Part shown: positions 23,117 through 36,319 of the stretch, piece by piece
Layout: each line of letters opens with the position of its first letter
Position numbering within the stretch: position 1 is the first letter of the stretch
Assembly: GCF_009727055.1 (NCBI RefSeq)
Contig: NC_052349.1
Location: forward strand, 35,717,421-35,781,420
Origin: Benincasa hispida
Lineage: Eukaryota > Streptophyta > Magnoliopsida > Cucurbitales > Cucurbitaceae
Direction of reading: 5' to 3'
Length of the DNA: 64,000 nucleotides
The notes under the pieces: generated by a model
Databases searched by the model: none
Seen by the model: the letters and a program-made list of their open reading frames with translations, nothing else
Told to the model about the DNA's origin: nothing
Translations under genes and position numbers: made by a program

Positions 23117-24895
23117 TGAAGGGATCAAATCTCGCAGTGAAATCGTTCTCATGTGTGAGATCACCTTGTATCCCGCTTTTCGATTTTTACAAAAAACAAA
23201 ATTTTTATACTAGACAGAATAGAATAAACACATAAACTAGCATGCTATTAGGGAAGGGAATAGAACGGTTCTTACCTTTGTAAATTCCCCAAGTGCCACG
23301 AACAATCCTCTCCAAGGTTCCAACGAACAAATCTCCAAACAGTCTTGATCACGAAAAACTCCTTGGGTAATCTCAAACACTACCACGAGAGTTATTTTGT
23401 TATTCTCTAGGATTTTAATAGAGGGATAGGTGGTATCCAACTATTCGGAGAGGGATAGGAGAATAAGGTTTTGGAGAGTATAGAGGATTTATAGCTTAGA
23501 GAAAATTTTGTACAATAATAACACTAAGGAGATTTATATTGTTAGAGTTTCTCTGCAATGAGAATTGTGTATTCAGTGCATTCACAAAGGGCCATAGGGA
23601 GGCTTTTATATAGAGAATGACCAAAGATCTTTCCTAATATATTTTCCTTTTCTATAATTCATTTAATTAATTAGTCCATTTAATTAAATAACACGTATTC
23701 AATTAATTAGTCCAATTAAAGAACACTTATTTAATTTTCATAATTAAATAACATTTATTTAATTTGCACAATTAAATAACACTTTTTTAATTTTGATTTG
23801 CACAATAATTAATAACTACTAATACATTAAACCCAATTTGTGTATAAATTTAATTATCATATACATCCCATGTATATGTGGAAAAAAAAAAACCTCTCTT
23901 TTAATTAATTTTTGTGAATCTAATTTACTTGAATTAATTAATTTGAATCTTATTCAAATATTACTTTTCAAATTGATTATAGATCATATCCATAATTAAT
24001 TATATATTAATCACATTGATATATAGTTTCCTCAAATTAATTTGAACAATCAAACTATCCCTGTTAAGTATCCTCTAGTGAGCTAACGAGGGGAACTGGT
24101 GAATCTGAAGATCAGAAGCTCCAACGATATGCGTACACTCCACTAAAGACCTACAACTACACTCTTCTCACTATAGATATATTTATATGTCCACATATAT
24201 AGACCAATACAACAAGTTAATCCTTCACGAGAGACACCACATAAGGGAACACTCATCCACTTACTCTCAATGAGGGAAGGAATGAATTCCATCTTGTATT
24301 CTTATGTTCCTAGCTCGCCACTCGGTCTCGTCCCCAAAATAGTAGACATATTGGGTCCATGAACTAGCCACCCTCACCCATGCAAATCAAAGGACAATTC
24401 CTCGTGAACAGGAATTCATAATATACTCAGGATTAAGACTAAGTTGCCTAGGTCATCCTATTGAAATAGAAACCTAGCTAGTCAACGGTGTTACATCTAG
24501 TGATTACTATTTCGCAGTCCAGTCTTATGCAAACTCATTGCATAGAATACCTCTACTTACATGTCACCTACACAAATGCGTTGGATCATTATGTTTGTAT
24601 TAAATACAAAGTGGGTCATATCCATAATATTACCAAAATAAGATACCCAGCCTTATCCCTATATTATAGACCCTTTAAGTTGTATCTAAAACATTGATCC
24701 TTGTATGTCTCCACATATAGTTCAAGACTCATAAGACAGCCTTGGATGTTCATTTATTGGATTTAAGGTTATCTAGACAAAATAGACAATAATACAAAAA
24801 ATGACATTTATTGATTTAACATATATAACTCTTTATTAATGATGGTCACTTAATAATAGTTACAATCTACTAGTTTTAGGGCATAAAACCCAAGA
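23117..24895 (-). repeat. 3' LTR of copia A
   Basis: About 1.78 kb. Minus strand start near 24895 is 'tcttgggttttatgccc', and its end is TCCCTTCA at 23117-23124. It matches the LTRs at 30885-31718 (part), 34033-38027 (solo) and 61312-63241 (C). Confidence 0.75.
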
Positions 24896-24908
24896 AACTC
24901 CCATTTGA
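24896..24908 (-). other. Polypurine tract of copia A
   Basis: Minus strand 'caaatgggagttt' abuts the LTR start. A second PPT-like 'caagtgggagatg' is at about 25001-25014, closer to the end of pol. Confidence 0.5.
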
Positions 24909-25021
24909 ACTAAAACTCTAGTCAGTGGATTGTACACAATCCAAAAGGCGAGATTATTGTAAATAAATACAATAAACTAGGGCATCCATATATCCATTAC
25001 ACATCTCCCACTTGCCTTAGA

Positions 25022-27740
25022 TTATACAATATACATGTCTTGTAGACCTAGACTCTCTAGATGGCCCTCAAACACTTTAGCCCCACTGTAAGGGGATAGG
25101 CAAGTCTATATTTGGAACCACTTCCAAATCACTTAGGAACTTCCTTAGCCAAACTGCTTCCTTTACTGCTTCACAAGCAGACACATACTCAGATTCCATA
25201 ATGGAATTTGTAATACATCTTTGCTTGGTGCTACACCACACTATAGCTCCACGTTTAGGATAAACATTGATCCTAATGTGGATTTCCTCGAATCATTGAC
25301 AGTTAGAAAATCAGAGTCGGTGTATCCTATAAGGATCAAATCTTTAGTTCCATATACCAATTTGTAAACCCTCGTTCTCCTAAGATACTTGAGATGTTAT
25401 TAACCATTGTCCAATGGTCTAACCCTGGATTGGACTGGTACCTACTGACAGTTCCCACTACATAAAAAGTGTTTAGCCTACTGCAAAGCATAGGATACAT
25501 TAAGTTGCCCACAACTAAGGCATAAGGAACACATCTCATATCCTCAACTTCTTGAGGTGTCTTAGGACACTGTTCCTTAATGACAGTAAGGTACCCTACA
25601 TCATAGGATATCATCCACATAAAGTATTAGAAAAGTTACTTTATCGTTGATGATTTTTTTGTACATTCAAGGTTCATCGACGTTTTAATCAAAACCAAAA
25701 AGATTTGATCACTGTATCAAATCTAATGTTCTGAGATCTGGATGCCTGTTTAAACCCATAAATGGATCGATTCAGCTTGCAAACTTTTTGCTCCTAACCT
25801 TGGGCTATGAACTACTCAGGCTGAGACATAAAGATATTCTCCTCAAGATTACCATTCAGACAAGCAGTCTTGACATCCATTTGTCATATTTCATAGTCAT
25901 AATATGTGGCTATGGATAAGAGAATTCTTATAGACTTAAGCATAACAACAGGAGAAAAATTTTTCTCATAGTCAACCCCTTCCCTTTGGATATAACCTTT
26001 GCTACAAGTCTAGCTTTCAAGGTATGTACCTTCCCAACTACATCTCTCTTTCTTTTATAGATCCATTTACACACTATGGGTTTGACCCCTTCAGGTAAAT
26101 CTACAAGTTCCCATACTGAAATGGAGTATATAGGCTCCATTTCAAGGTCCATGGCTTTGACCCATTGGTCTTTGTCTATGTCATTCATTGCTTGTTTATA
26201 GAACAATGGATCCTCAACACCATCATTTGGTATGACAAACTGAGTTTCTGTTAAACCCAAGTAACGGTCAAGTTGTATCACAATCCTCCCACTGTTCAAG
26301 GCACTTTCAATGATTAAGAAGAACGATAGGTGTTGGCTCTTTCATTAACTCTTAATGAAGGACCAGGTTCATCAACAACCCTTATTGATTCGTCAGTAGT
26401 TTCACTTAATACTACTTTACTATATGGTTTTATGATCTCTCATGTGGTCTTCCTCTAAAAATACAACATTTGTCGATACAAACACTTTATTTTCTTGAGA
26501 GTCATAGAATATATCAACTCTCGTTTCCTTAGGCTAACCAACAAATTGGTACAATCTTGAATGAGGTTCCAACTTCTTAGGATTTGTCACTAACACATAC
26601 GCAGGATGCCCCCAAATTCTGAAGTAATGTAAACTCGGTTTATGCCCTCTCCATAACTCGAAAGTTGTTTTAGAAACACTCTTTGAGGGAACATTCTTCA
26701 AGATGTGAAATGCATTCTTTACTATATACCCCCAAAACGAGTAAGACAATTTAGCATAGCTCATCATAGAACGAACCATATTTAATAAGGTTCCATTTCT
26801 CCTTTCTGATACACCATTTTGCTGACGTGTCAGGTGCTAAGAGTTGGGATTGAATTCTATGTTTTATCAAATAGTCCTGGAATTCTAAATCCATGTACTC
26901 TCCATCCCGATCAGATCAAAGTGTTTTAATTGTTTTACCTAATAGGTTTTCAACTTTAGCCTTATACTCTTTGAACTTTTCAAAGGCTTCAGACTTATGT
27001 TCCATTAGGTATAAATAACCATACCTCAAATAATAATATGTAAAAAAGATGAAGTATTCATACCTCCTCTAGCCTTTACATTCATCGGACCACATAGATC
27101 CAAATCTATGAGCTCTAAAGGCTTTTTGGCTCTATTACCTTTTCTACTAAAAGGTCTTTTAGTCATTTTTTCTTCAAAATGGGATTCACGTGGAGGTAAT
27201 GAATCACCTTCTAACTTGCTTGGAAGAACATTCTTTACCAATCTCCTGATCCTATCGAGATTTATTAGCCTAATCTCATATGCCAAAAGTATGTAACATT
27301 ATTACTTGGAGAAGTTCATCACCTTTTTGTATGAGTATTAGCAGTTTTAAACATCTCATGATTTTGAAAGTGCTCTTGATTCAGTTGGTCTTCACACATA
27401 TAAGTTGTCTTCTAATTTAGCTAAACAAATAATCACACAATTTTTCATAATGAACGTTTCATTTTAATTATAAAAAGAAACTTAGTATGATTGTTCAATT
27501 AAACAAGAAATAGAAACAAGGCTTCTCTTTATTTTGGGAACAATGTATAAGTTTTTCAAAAACAAAAATCTATTTTTGAAAGACAACTTAGTAGCTCCCA
27601 CTGCATGAGCTGAAATGACGTATCATGTTCTAACCTTGAGCCTCATTTCACCCTCTTTTAGCTGCTGAAAGGAAATAATTTCCTGTAAAGAAGAACAAAA
27701 ATAATTAGTGGCTCCTGAATCAAGTATCCAGGCATCATGA
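25022..27740 (-). pseudogene. Copia A pol: protease, integrase, RT, RNase H, broken
   Basis: On the minus strand the protease motif WILDSGATN is at about 27702-27730. The integrase zinc region and core run from about 27300 to 26780 (LVKNVLPSKLEGDSLPPRES, EEKMTKRPF, LIDLDLCGPMN), with the catalytic region full of stops. Integrase C-terminal sequence follows at 26534-26779 (SYAKLSYSFWGYIVKNAFHI, FELWRGHKPSLHYFRIWGHP). RT starts at 25928-26299 (DKDQWVKAMDLEMEPIYS, GVKPIVCKWIYKRKRDVVGK). The YVDD box is at 25610-25621. Right after YVDD about 250-300 bp normally present are missing, and the text jumps to GYLTVIKEQCPKTPQEV. RNase H ends with GLQDMYIV and a stop at 25022-25024. Confidence 0.8.
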
Positions 27741-28774
27741 TCATTTGTTGCTAAACAAGTTTCAGGACTAGTAAATCATATTTACCTTCCTTCTGATTCT
27801 TCTTCTCAGCAAGGTACTTAGGACAATTATGTTTCCAATGACCATCTACATTACAGTGAACATATTTCCCCTTGTCAGTCTTAGCTTTGCTCTTGCCTTT
27901 GCTAATAGCAGGAGCCTTTCCTTTCCCTCCTTTCTTTTTCTGGATCTTCTTAGTACCAGAAGTTAAAGGAACAGACTTAGTTCCAAAGGATGAACCCTTA
28001 TAGAACTTTTTGGAATGGAAAACATTTGCCTCTTCTTCTACTAGTCCCTTATCTTTCATAAGAGACTGAAAAGTCTATAACTCGTTTAGAAGGGTAGTCA
28101 GATTGTACTAATTTTGTTCATTACCGCATTGCTACAAAACTGAAGAAAACTCTTCGGAAGAGATTCCAAAATAAAGAATACCTGACTCTTCTCGTCTATG
28201 ATCGCACCATTCATTTTAGCGACATTAAAATGGATCATCAATTTGAGAACATGTTCTCTCACTTATTGGCTCTCTTTCATGCGTACATTATAAATGTATG
28301 TGAGGGCCTCGTGCTGGATCTGAGCAGGCAATTATCCAAACATTTCTTGGAGGGACTCCATGATCTGACATGCAGTAATCATGGCCTTATGCTTCTTGGT
28401 AAGAACTTCAGATAGACTTGCCAAGATGTAGATTCGAGCCTTCTCATTTTCCTTCGTCTAGCGGCTGTCTCTTATACACATCTAGATGTGTATAAGAGAC
28501 AGGTAGTCATCATGGCCTTATGCTTCTTGGTAAGAACTTCAGATAGACTTGCCAAGATGTAGATTCGAGCCTTCTCATTTTCCTTCGTCTAGCGGTCATA
28601 AGCATCCTTCAACGCTTAAGATACATTTTGAGTGAGGACTGGAGGACATTCCTCCTTTAAGAAAAATCGATAATCATCAACAACCAAAATCGTATTCAGG
28701 TTAGATTTCCATATTACATAGTTTTCACCAGTTAATTTCTCATTTTTAAGCAAAGATATGATTGTGGAAGACAT
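27741..28774 (-). pseudogene. Copia A gag, interrupted by an artefact
   Basis: The likely ATG is at 28772-28774, beginning MSSTIISLLKNEKLTGENYV. Next come LKEECPPVLTQNVS, DAYDRWTKENEKARIYILAS, then QIQHEALTYIYNVRMKESQ and FILESLPKSFLQF. A basic linker leads to HCNVDGHWKHNCPKYLAEKK near 27810-27860. The zinc knuckle has lost its first cysteine (expected C-X2-C; here valine-histidine-cysteine). Stops lie at several points. The frame is also broken at 28465-28502 by a Tn5 mosaic-end pair and by an 86-bp duplication, which are almost certainly not biological. Confidence 0.75.
28379..28595. other. Assembly artefact: Tn5 mosaic-end pair with flanking duplication
   Basis: The 19-base Tn5 mosaic end CTGTCTCTTATACACATCT (28465-28483) is followed at once by its reverse complement (28484-28502), giving a perfect 38-bp palindrome. 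This is the Nextera mate-pair circularisation junction. The 86 bp before it (28379-28464) are repeated exactly after it (28510-28595). That fits a read across the junction being built into the contig. The true sequence probably has one copy and no palindrome. Confidence 0.93.
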
Positions 28775-30869
28775 GTTGAAACACATAACAATTAATCGAC
28801 CTTATTAGTTGTCTTTATCATAACCTATTACTTAATTATCCAATCAATTTAGCAAAAACATATGTAATTATAGAACCCTAATTAAACTATTGATTTAAGT
28901 TTTTGCAACGAGACTTTAAAGGTTTGGAGCAACAGCCATTGAAGGGTGATCGACCACTACTCCTCTAAATTAAGACAATCTCAGCCAATCACTAATACCA
29001 AAATAACTCTTATTCCTATAGTTTTTAGCTACCATTGTTTCGGTCAAGGACTCATTAACTAACTTAATTCATCCCGTAAGTGTGACCCTCCCATTTTCGG
29101 ATCCTAAAAGTATGCTTCAATAAGCTACTAAAGGGAAAGACAACTGTTCAAGATTAACCTAAGAATCCCTATCCATTGTTGGAGTTTGCGTTGTTCCGAC
29201 CCCTATGATCAGGCTCTTCGGAGGAATGGTCGCTTCAGGAAGACATGCAGGCGGACCATAGGAATCTAACGGTGTAATCTAGTGGAGGAGACCGTAGGAT
29301 ACATTGACACGTGTCCCTCTCCCACTTATTATGAACACTTTCTCCATTCACCTTGTTATTGACCCATGCAAGCACTTTTCGAAGGGCGGCCGCGCCCAGG
29401 GCGACGTGAAGTCAAGCATGAATCTCACGGTGTGAACTCTTAGGGACGTGAGAGCTGAATTTTGATATATCACATATACCAACATGTTCCCACTAAAGTA
29501 TTCTGATATTTTTAGGATTTTATTATACTTAGTTAAAACCTAGCTAATGAATTTATCTAACTCCTTTTAAATTTGCTCAATATAATATTTATATTGAATA
29601 ATTTAACAATACTTGATTTCATTTATTAAACACTTTTAATAAAATCGATCATTTATTACATGCTTATAAAATATTTGCCCATCTCACCTTCCAGGTCGAT
29701 TCCCAGGTGGAGTTTTCCATCAGCTTAAATACTCTATCCTAGACAAAACCTTCCTTAGACAAAAGTCTCTTATAAGCAATTATTTTATAAATTTAATCTT
29801 TTATTTAAAATTCATTTTAATCCTATTAAAACAAATTTAAAAGATTAACCTATTTTTAATCCCATTCGAAATGACATAAGTCAATTTTAAACCACTTAAA
29901 ATAATTTGGACCTATGTTTGCATGCAATCAAAATTATAGATTTGAATCAATCTCATTAATACTATAACTCTTTAAAAATTAATGAATTATTTAAACCTAT
30001 AAAAAATTTTAAGCATTCACATACATCATTCCACTATTTATTGGAACAATTTTAATATATAGTATGATGCATAGACATGCTTAAGTTAATCATACATCAC
30101 TAACATAACACTTATATTATGATACATGAGCATGCTAATTCAATCATGTATCTATAAAATATAACCCTTTATATTTAATTATGATGTATGTACATGCTTA
30201 TCCTAAGTTGGGTATTTTTTAATCTATATAACATATAATATGTAATGTGAATTCAAATATTAATTTTAAACATCCATCCAATGCATAATTAAACTAAACA
30301 AAAAAAATTAGACTAATTTTGGCACCATAATGTAAAATTAATTGATTAAATTAATATAAATAATATATTTATTTAATTATTTAATAGATTAATTAAAATT
30401 ACAAAAAGAATTAGGTTAAAAAAACAGTTGAAATCATCTTGTGTGCGCGTCGTCACAGTCCGTCTAAATTCAGAGCGTTGCAACGTTGTGACTGCAGCTC
30501 AACGCCACTGCCTTTCAGCGTTGCAATGTTGCAATAACAACGTCATGACGTTGATCGGTAGAAATGTCTTGTTCTCCACAATTTCAGGTTCGAACTTGCC
30601 CCGAACACCTCCATTTGACCACGATCTCTTTAGCAATCATTACTCTATCGATCGACATGGACTTATAAACTTGAAACATGAATTAAATTGCCCAAAAAAG
30701 ACAACAGGGCCTTACAATTTAATCAAATTAAAAAGTAATCTAGTGCCAAAATAGAAAATATCCAATTTTGCAAACCAATCATTCAAACATTCGATAATGC
30801 AAAATATGAAAACCCCCCTTTAAACGATTTAGTTTTCGAAAAATACAAAGAACGAAGATACAAGGAATT
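28775..30869 (-). other. 5' leader of copia A, no coding
   Basis: About 2.1 kb between PBS and gag start. The part near the PBS (30420-30869) matches element C's leader in reverse (63257-63720), for example 'tgttcggggcaagttcg' and 'ccatgtcgatcga' on the minus strand. Bases 30465-30555 hold several GTTGCAA/TTGCAAC palindromes, also present in C at 63585-63650. Bases 28930-29480 are less AT-rich and include a NotI-type GCGGCCGC (29387-29394). No ORF of note. Confidence 0.5.
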
Positions 30870-30882
30870 GGCTTTGATACCA
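30870..30882 (-). other. Primer binding site of copia A (initiator Met tRNA type)
   Basis: Minus strand TGGTATCAAAGCC, two bases after the LTR end. It differs by one base from the usual TGGTATCAGAGCC complementary to initiator Met tRNA. Confidence 0.75.
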
Positions 30883-30884
30883 AT

Positions 30885-31718
30885 TGAAGGGATCTAATCC
30901 CACACTGGAGCATTCTCGTGTATGAGATCGCCTTGCATCCTGCAATTCGATTTTTACAATAAACAAAATTGTTATACTAGACATAATAGAGTAAACACAT
31001 AAACTAGCATGCTATTAGGGATTAAAATAGTTCTTACCTTTGTAGATTCCCCAACTGCCACGAATAATCCTCTCTAATGTTCCAACAAACAGATCTCTAA
31101 ATGGTCTTGATCATGAACAACTCCTTGAGTGATCTCCAATACTACCATGAGAGTTACCTCGTTATTCTCTGGGATTCTAATAGAGGGATAGGTGGTATTC
31201 AACTATTGGGAAAGAGAGATAAGAATAAGGTTTTGGAGAGTAAAGAAGATTTATGGGTTAGAGAAAATTTTGCACAATAATAATAACAGTTGTGTATATT
31301 CTAATATAGGGAGGTATTTATATAAAGAAGGACTAAGTATCTTTCCCAATATATTTTCCTTTTCTATAATTAATTAAATAACATTTATTTAATTAATTAG
31401 TTCATTTTATTAAATAACACTTATTTAATTAATTAGCCCAATTAAATAACACTTATTTAATTTGTGTAATTAAATAACACTTATTTAATTTTGATTTACA
31501 CAATAATTAAATAACTAATTATACATTAAACTCAATTTAATGTATACATGTAATTATCATATACATCCCATGTATATATGAAAAAAAATCCTCTCTTTTA
31601 GTTAATTCTTTGTAAATCTAATTCACTTGAACTAATTAATTTGAATCTTATTCAAATATTACTTTCCAATTTGATTATAGATCATATCCATAATTAATTA
31701 TATATTAATCACATTGTT
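30885..31718 (-). repeat. 5' LTR of copia A, truncated
   Basis: Matches the inner 830 bp of the 3' LTR (from 23117 to about 24010), up to 'tatattaatcacattg'. At that point B's integrase text starts without transition. About 950 bp of LTR, including its start, are missing. Confidence 0.75.
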
Positions 31719-34032
31719 TGATGGTCTCTATTACTTTGAGGAGGGTTCAACTAGTCATAAAAGAATTCAGGGTCTAAGTAGTGCTAGTTCTTCTTCTGTT
31801 AAAGAAACTATAATACTTTGACATTATAGATTAGGGCATCCTAATTTATTTAATTTAAAGTTATTATTTCCAAATTTATTTGAAGGAGTCGATTGTTCTG
31901 AATTTCAATTGGAAAATTGAGTTTTTGCCAAACATCACCAATCCACTTATTTACCTACACCTTACAAGGCTTCATCACCATTTTACTTAATTCATAGTGA
32001 TGTTTGGGGACCGTCTAAAGCTTTGACTCATAGTGGTAAGCGATGGTTCGTAACCTTCATAGATGATCACACTCGTTTAACTTGGATCTACTTGTTAACA
32101 AAAAAAAAAGTTAGATGTAAAAGAGGTTTTTGTTCGTTTCTACAATATAATTGAAACACAATTTCAAACTAAAATTCGAATTTTACATTCTGATAATGGA
32201 ATTGAATATTTCAATGAAAACCTCACTGATTTTCTACAAGATAAGGGAATTGTCCATCAAGCTACGTTTCGTGACACTCCTCAACAAAATGGTATTTTCG
32301 AGCGAAAAATAGACATTTACTTGAAGTCACTCATGCTCTTATGTTTTCTATGCATGTTCCAAAATATTTATAAGGTGATGCGGTCTTCACAGCTGCTTAT
32401 CTTATCAATTGAATGTTGACTAAAGTTTTAAATTTTAAAACTCCATTGAATCACCTTAAAGAGTTTTTTTCTTACTGTCCGCCTGTTTTTTTATTTACCG
32501 ATCAATTTATTTGGGAGTACTGCTTATGTTCATACTCTAAACTTGATCCTCGGTCTATTAAAGCATTTTTTTTTTTTGTTATGTCCCTCATAAAAAGGCT
32601 TACAAATATTTTAACCCTATGACCAACAAATATTTTAAAAGTATGAATGTGTCTTTCTTGGAAAATCAACCCATTTTTAGCAAAATTCTCTTCAAGTCAT
32701 CCAACTTGGAAGATTATTTTTAGGACACTTCTTCTCTTCCTAATATCATTTGTCCTAAAGTGACGAGTTCTAGTTCCTTGATGCCAAAAGTGGAAAACTC
32801 TTCTTTAGAAGGAGAAACACAACAAAAAAAAAATGACAAGTTGAAATCCTGAACTTTAGTTTTATACTAGAAGGACCTTGAATCAAAAGAATCGAGACTA
32901 GACAGTTGACTTATTATAGTTCCAATCTAATGTTCCAATGAATGATTCTAAAGATCCAAGTAACATACAATCTATTCCCGTTTCTTCTATTTCTTCATCT
33001 CCTAATCCTAATTTACCTGTTGTCAGTGATCTTGATATCCTAATATCCCATAAAAAAAGGTACCCGTAAGTGTACCAAATATCTTATTGCAAGCTATCTT
33101 TTCTACCATAGGTTATCTGATAGTCATAAAGTCTTTAACTCTACGATAACCAATTTTGTCCAAGAAACATACAAGATGCCTTAAATGATTTGAATTGAAA
33201 ATTAGCAGTGATCAAAGAAATGAATGCTCTAAAACAAAATTGTACATGGGACATAGTTGAAATACCAAAGGATAAGAAAATAGTGGGATGCAAATGGGTG
33301 TTCACTGTAAAGTGTAAAGTTGAAGGTAGCATTGAAAGGTATAAAGCTAGGCTTGTTGCTAATGGGTTCACTTAAATATATGGACTTGATTATCAAGAAA
33401 CTTTTGCCTCTTTTGCTCAAATTAACTTAATTAAAATCCTCTTATCTTTGCAGTTAATTTTGATTGGTCACTCTATCAACTCGATATTAAGAATGCCTTT
33501 CTCAATGGAGATCTTGAAGAAGAGGTATTTATGGACTTGCCACCTGGTTTTGAGGTGAATCTCAAAATTAATAAAGTTTGCAAGTTAAAGAAATCGTTAT
33601 ATGGACTTAAACAATCACCTAGAACTTGGTTTGAACGATTTGGAAAAATAGCTAAGAATTATGGGTTCATTCAAATTCAAGTTGATCATACTATGTTTTA
33701 TAAACATACCTGAAATGACAAGGTGGTTATTTTGATAGTATATGTTGATGATTTTATTCTTACAGAAAATGATGAAACAGGACTGACTATTGTGAAAAAT
33801 AAACTAGCTAATGATTTCCAAATTAAGGACCTGGGAAGTTTGAAGTATTTCCTAGGGATGAAATTTGCTAGGTCCAAAAATGGCATCCTGGTCAGCCAAA
33901 GGAAATATATTCTGGATCTACTTGAAGAGACGTGATTACTTGGGTGCATGACAGTAGAAACCCCCATTGAGCAGAATTTAAAATTGCAAGTTGCAACAAA
34001 AAAGAAGGGAAAAAAAGAGGAAAATACTAGAG
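31719..34032 (+). pseudogene. Copia element B: integrase and reverse transcriptase, broken
   Basis: Starts inside the integrase N-terminal region (HYRLGHPNLFNLKLLF near 31820). The catalytic triad is visible: Asp in HSDVWGP (31999-32001), Asp in HSDNGIEY (32192-32194), and Glu in QQNGIFERK (32300-32302). The spacing between the last two is D-X35-E. RT follows after decayed sequence: EMNALKQNCTWDIVEIPKD (about 33220), KVEGSIERYKARLVANGF, NAFLNGDLEEEVFMDLPPGF, LKKSLYGLKQSPRTWFERFG and the YVDD box at 33741-33752, then KDLGSLKYFLGMKFARS. There are stops at several sites (for example 33374, 33713, 33934). It is interrupted at about 34032 by a solo LTR and resumes at 38028. Confidence 0.85.
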
Positions 34033-34560
34033 AATCCCGTAGTAGAAGCATTGTGAACACCCTGCATCCCACAATTTAATGTTTACATAAGCAAATTCAT
34101 TATAATAAAATAGAATATCAACATGTAATATAACATGCTTTAGGGAAAAAGATTAGAACCATTCTTACCTTTGTAGATTCCCAAGCTTTACGAACAATCC
34201 TCTTTAAGTTCCAACGAACGATTCCTTCAACGATGTTGATCACAAACAGTTTCTTGAGCAACCTCAAACACTACCAAAAAAGGGTTTTGGAGAGTAGAGA
34301 GGATTCTCTTTATGGCTTAGGAAAAATTTTGCATAATAACATTTGTGTATTGTGTATTGTGAGTGTGTCCCAAAGGGGCCATAGAAAGGTCTTTATATAG
34401 AGAAGAGCCTAGCCATTTTTCTAATCCTTTTCCTATTTTCCATTTGCACAATTAATTAATTAAATAACATTTATTTAATTAATTAACACAATTAAATAAC
34501 ACTTATTTAATTTAATTTTTTCATTAATTAGATAACTATTTATACATTAAATCCAATTTA

Positions 34561-34665
<105 letters not shown>

Positions 34666-35877
34666 TAAACAATCATTAGTTATATGTATAATACCTCTCT
34701 ATTAATTAATTCTTTGTGAATCTAATCTCTTGAATTAATTAATTGAATCTTATTCAAATATTATTTTCCAATTTAATTTGAATTATAGATCATATCCATA
34801 ATCAGTTATATATTAATCATATTATCATATGGTTTCCTCAAATTAATTTGAACAATTCAAATCACCCTCTTTAAATATCCTCTAGTGAGCTAAAACAAGG
34901 GGACCTAATGGACCTGTAGATCAGAAGCTCCAACGATATGAAATTAATTGGCTAAACTCATTAACAAAGTTAATCAATATTCGTTAACTGTGGGTACACT
35001 CCACTAAAGACCTACAGTTGCACTCTTCTAACTACAAATATATTTCTGTGTCCACGGATATAAACCAATAACAACAAGTTATTTCTTCACGAGAATTCGT
35101 AACTCCAACTAGGTCAAATTACTGTTTTGCCCTTGGATTACCTCTGACTCCTTAAATACTAGTACTCCTCTAATGAACAACCAGTTTATGGTTCAACCAA
35201 TAAATAAAAACCCCTTCTCGGGTCAATGAGAGAGTAAGACCCTTTTTTGAAGTCCTGGAGACATCTTAAGGAAACACTCATCTACTTATCCTTAAGACGG
35301 GAAGGATTGGATTCCATCTTGTATTATTATGTTCCAAACTCTCCACTCGGTCTTGTCCACAAAATAGTAGGCATATTGGGTCAACGAACTGACTACCCTC
35401 ACCTATACAAATCAAAGAACAATCCCTTGTGAACAGGAGTTCATAATATACTCAGGATTAACTAGGTTCCCTAGGTCATCCTATTGAAATAGAAATCTAA
35501 CTAGTTAATGGTGTTACATCTAGTGGTTACTATTTCGCGGTCTAGTCTTATGCAAACTCATTGCATAGGATACCTCTACTCGCATTTCAACTACAGAAAC
35601 ACATTGGATTATTGCGTTGTATCAAATACAAACTGGGTCATATCCATAGTGTTACCAGGATAAGGTACCCAGCCTTATCCCTATACTATAGACCCTTCAA
35701 ACTGTATCTTGAATATTGATCCTAGTATGTTTCCACATACAGTTCAAGACTCATAAGACAACCTTGGATGTTAGCTTATTGGATTTAGGGTTATTAAGAA
35801 AAAAAAATTAACAAATAACACAAACAATAACATTTATTGAATTAACATTTATAACTCTTTTTTTACGACGATCAACT

Positions 35878-35882
35878 AATAA
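35878..35882. repeat. Target-site duplication of gypsy solo LTR, left (AATAA)
   Basis: AATAA precedes TGTAACGACC and is repeated at 37984-37988 right after GTGACA. Confidence 0.85.
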
Positions 35883-36319
35883 TGTAACGACCCAGATTTG
35901 TACGCATACAGGAAATTAAATGTCAAATAATAAGCAGGACGAAATTTTATTTAAAAGGGTGGAAATTTAGAAGGAAAAAAAATGAATAATTGGAAATTGG
36001 AAATTTATTGGATTAATTGGAAAATTATTCATTATCCAAAAATAATGAATGAGGGAGCAGAATCATGGAGGATTAATTAGAAGTTGGACGCTAGCTAATT
36101 CAGGAGACAACAGGCAGTAGATAACTTTTTATTTGGGCACTGCTCATTGGAAGAATTGGAGGTGAATTAATTGCCCATATACTCTTAAAATTTGAAAGAG
36201 TTAAAAAGAGGAAGTGAAATCCACAAGCAGTGAAGGTAACCACGCATGAAAACTAGCGAGATTGGAGAGAACATTGAAGAGAGCAAGAGTAAAAAGAGCG
36301 TGATTCTTAGCGAGACAGT

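Larger units (their letters stand above)
23117..31718 (-). mobile_element. Copia element A, nested in B, minus strand
   Basis: In its own orientation it has a 5' LTR remnant (30885-31718), a Met-type PBS (30870-30882), a long leader (28775-30869), broken gag-pol (28774 down to 25022), a PPT (24896-24908) and a 3' LTR (23117-24895). The order gag-protease-integrase-RT-RNase H is that of copia (Ty1) elements. The 5' LTR is truncated at its outer end by about half, so no target duplication can be read. It interrupts B between gag and integrase. Confidence 0.8.

Noticed and set aside
28465..28502. Perfect 38-bp palindrome as a hairpin, terminator or insertion sequence
   Set aside because: It is exactly two Tn5 mosaic ends back to back with an 86-bp exact flanking duplication, so a library artefact explains it fully.
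33141..33420. Two minus-strand frames opposite copia B
   Set aside because: Antisense of the RT N-terminal region.
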